This document shows, piece after piece, positions 6,603 through 8,561 of a stretch of DNA of 8,561 nt; within the stretch, counting starts at the first letter, position 1, and every line of letters starts with the position of its first letter. The notes beneath the pieces are model-generated. The model was not told the origin of the DNA. It worked only from the letters and a program-made list of their open reading frames with translations, and ran no database searches. Both the position numbers and the translations under genes were made by a program. This stretch comes from Desulfobacteraceae bacterium. GTDB taxonomy: Bacteria; Desulfobacterota; Desulfobacteria; Desulfobacterales; UBA11574. Where the stretch lies: assembly GCA_029857875.1 (NCBI GenBank), contig JAOUGB010000018.1:5001-13561 (forward strand), read 5' to 3'.

Positions 6603-6635
6603 GTGTAACACATTTTTTAATGTTAATTGTTACAC
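6603..6635. promoter_or_regulatory. Inverted repeat upstream of the glmU promoter
   Basis: The arms GTGTAACA (6603-6610) and TGTTACAC (6628-6635) are perfect 8-bp reverse complements, 17 bp apart. The repeat ends 2 bp from the candidate -35 hexamer. The spacing and position would suit a dimeric regulator, but no specific regulator can be named. It has no T-run and is not a terminator. Confidence 0.4.
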
Positions 6636-6660
6636 GTCGATTTTCATAATATCAACAAAC

Positions 6661-6696
6661 AAAAAAAGGGCAAACCAGATAATGGGCCTGCCCTTT
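6661..6696 (-). terminator. Intrinsic terminator of the atp operon
   Basis: On the minus strand AAAGGGCA (6689-6696) pairs perfectly with TGCCCTTT (6665-6672), and the stem runs into a run of Ts (6661-6667). It lies about 80 bp after the atpC stop codon and separates the ATP synthase operon from glmU. Confidence 0.88.
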
Positions 6697-6774
6697 AAAT
6701 AAAATGAAATTCGCCTCCCCCCTTTTTGGGGATCATGTCATATTATAAAATCAATACCCGGTACCATAAAAAGC

Positions 6775-7188
6775 TTATCTAAGGGTTTCGACGAGCTTTA
6801 TACGGTGCAGGGCTCTTTCCAGAGCCGCTTTGGCTCTGTTAAAATCGATATCTTCAGCCTGGCTCTGGGCCAAACGTTCCTGGGCGCGCTCCATGGCGGC
6901 TTTGGCGCGGTCAACGTCGATATCTTCTCGCCTTTCAGCAGATTCCGCCAGTACGGTCAATTTGTCCGGCAGTGCCTCTGCAAACCCACCACTGACAAAA
7001 ACGTATCTTTGAGCACCGCTGGCATCTGTATAGTGCATCTCTCCTGTCTTCAAGGTTGTCAAGAAAGGCGTATGGCCGATAAGCACACCAAATTCACCGA
7101 GGCTGCCGGGCGCCACCGCAATCTGGACTTCCTCGTCAACGACATACTTTTCAGGAGTAACAACTTCTAATCTAATATTTCCAGCCAT
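6775..7188 (-). CDS. atpC: ATP synthase F1 subunit epsilon
   Basis: Subunit of the central rotor stalk of F1Fo-ATP synthase; it couples rotation to catalysis and can inhibit ATP hydrolysis. The 137-residue protein has the N-terminal beta-sandwich (about 3-86), including the family signature GEFGVLIGHTPF (31-42) and VSGGFAEALPDKLTVLAE (65-82). A C-terminal pair of helices (about 90-134) follows. The two helices carry similar stretches, DVDRAKAAMERA (91-102) and DFNRAKAALERA (115-126), a known feature of this subunit in many bacteria. Length is normal. The ATG start has only a short AAGG-type motif upstream. It follows atpD by 25 bp and is the last gene before the terminator. Confidence 0.96.
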   Translation of the reverse strand: MAGNIRLEVVTPEKYVVDEEVQIAVAPGSLGEFGVLIGHTPFLTTLKTGEMHYTDASGAQRYVFVSGGFAEALPDKLTVLAESAERREDIDVDRAKAAMERAQERLAQSQAEDIDFNRAKAALERALHRIKLVETLR

Positions 7189-7213
7189 GTTATAACCTTA
7201 TATTTTCTTTGCG

Positions 7214-8561
<1,348 letters not shown>

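Noticed and set aside
6719..6731. CCCC/GGGG mini-hairpin just after atpC
   Set aside because: Too short and without a T-run; the hairpin at 6661-6696 explains termination better.
6805..7170. Plus-strand open frame of 121 codons opposite atpC
   Set aside because: Antisense shadow of a clear epsilon-subunit gene, without any family signature.

Overview
The window reads as ordinary housekeeping chromosome from a Gram-negative bacterium, most likely a member of the Desulfobacterota (former Deltaproteobacteria), probably Desulfobacterales. The basis is the look of the 5' part of the 16S rRNA gene, the clustering of F1-ATPase genes, a short GlmU, zapB-like/zapA, 6S RNA, RNase Y and tyrS, and the moderately AT-rich intergenic DNA. 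Placement below phylum is an inference from memory of the sequence and needs a 16S search. Every gene I can support lies on the minus strand, so transcription runs from right to left.

Right end (8561 to 6640): the end of an F1Fo-ATP synthase operon, with atpD (cut by the window edge) followed by atpC and then a clear intrinsic terminator at 6661-6696.

Middle (6640 to 4800): a probable operon with a single-domain GlmU-type nucleotidyltransferase, a small ZapB-like coiled-coil protein and ZapA, followed by a convincing 6S RNA (ssrS) gene. This links a cell-wall precursor enzyme with two FtsZ-ring accessory proteins and the regulatory RNA that sequesters RNA polymerase. Both small cell-division genes appear to start with TTG.

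Centre (4800 to 2300): about 700 bp without a recognisable gene, then rny (RNase Y, membrane-anchored endoribonuclease). rny is bracketed by three long imperfect palindromes: 4389-4475 and 4149-4234 upstream, and 2402-2537 starting 3 bp past its stop codon. They do not resemble one another and look like interspersed palindromic elements.

Left end (2300 to 1): tyrS (tyrosyl-tRNA synthetase), then the promoter and leader region of a ribosomal RNA operon and the first ~657 nt of 16S rRNA, which leaves the window on the left. One rRNA promoter is near-perfect (TTGACA/TATAAT). A second TTGACA overlaps the tyrS stop codon. The leader carries a hairpin and a boxA-like antitermination sequence.

I found no mobile-element gene, CRISPR array, tRNA, toxin/antitoxin or defence system, and no evidence of a new multi-gene system. 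The points worth a second look are the palindromes around rny, the alternative closing stem of the 6S RNA, the single-domain GlmU, the linker insertion in TyrRS, the paired TTG starts and the unexplained stretch at 4490-4785.
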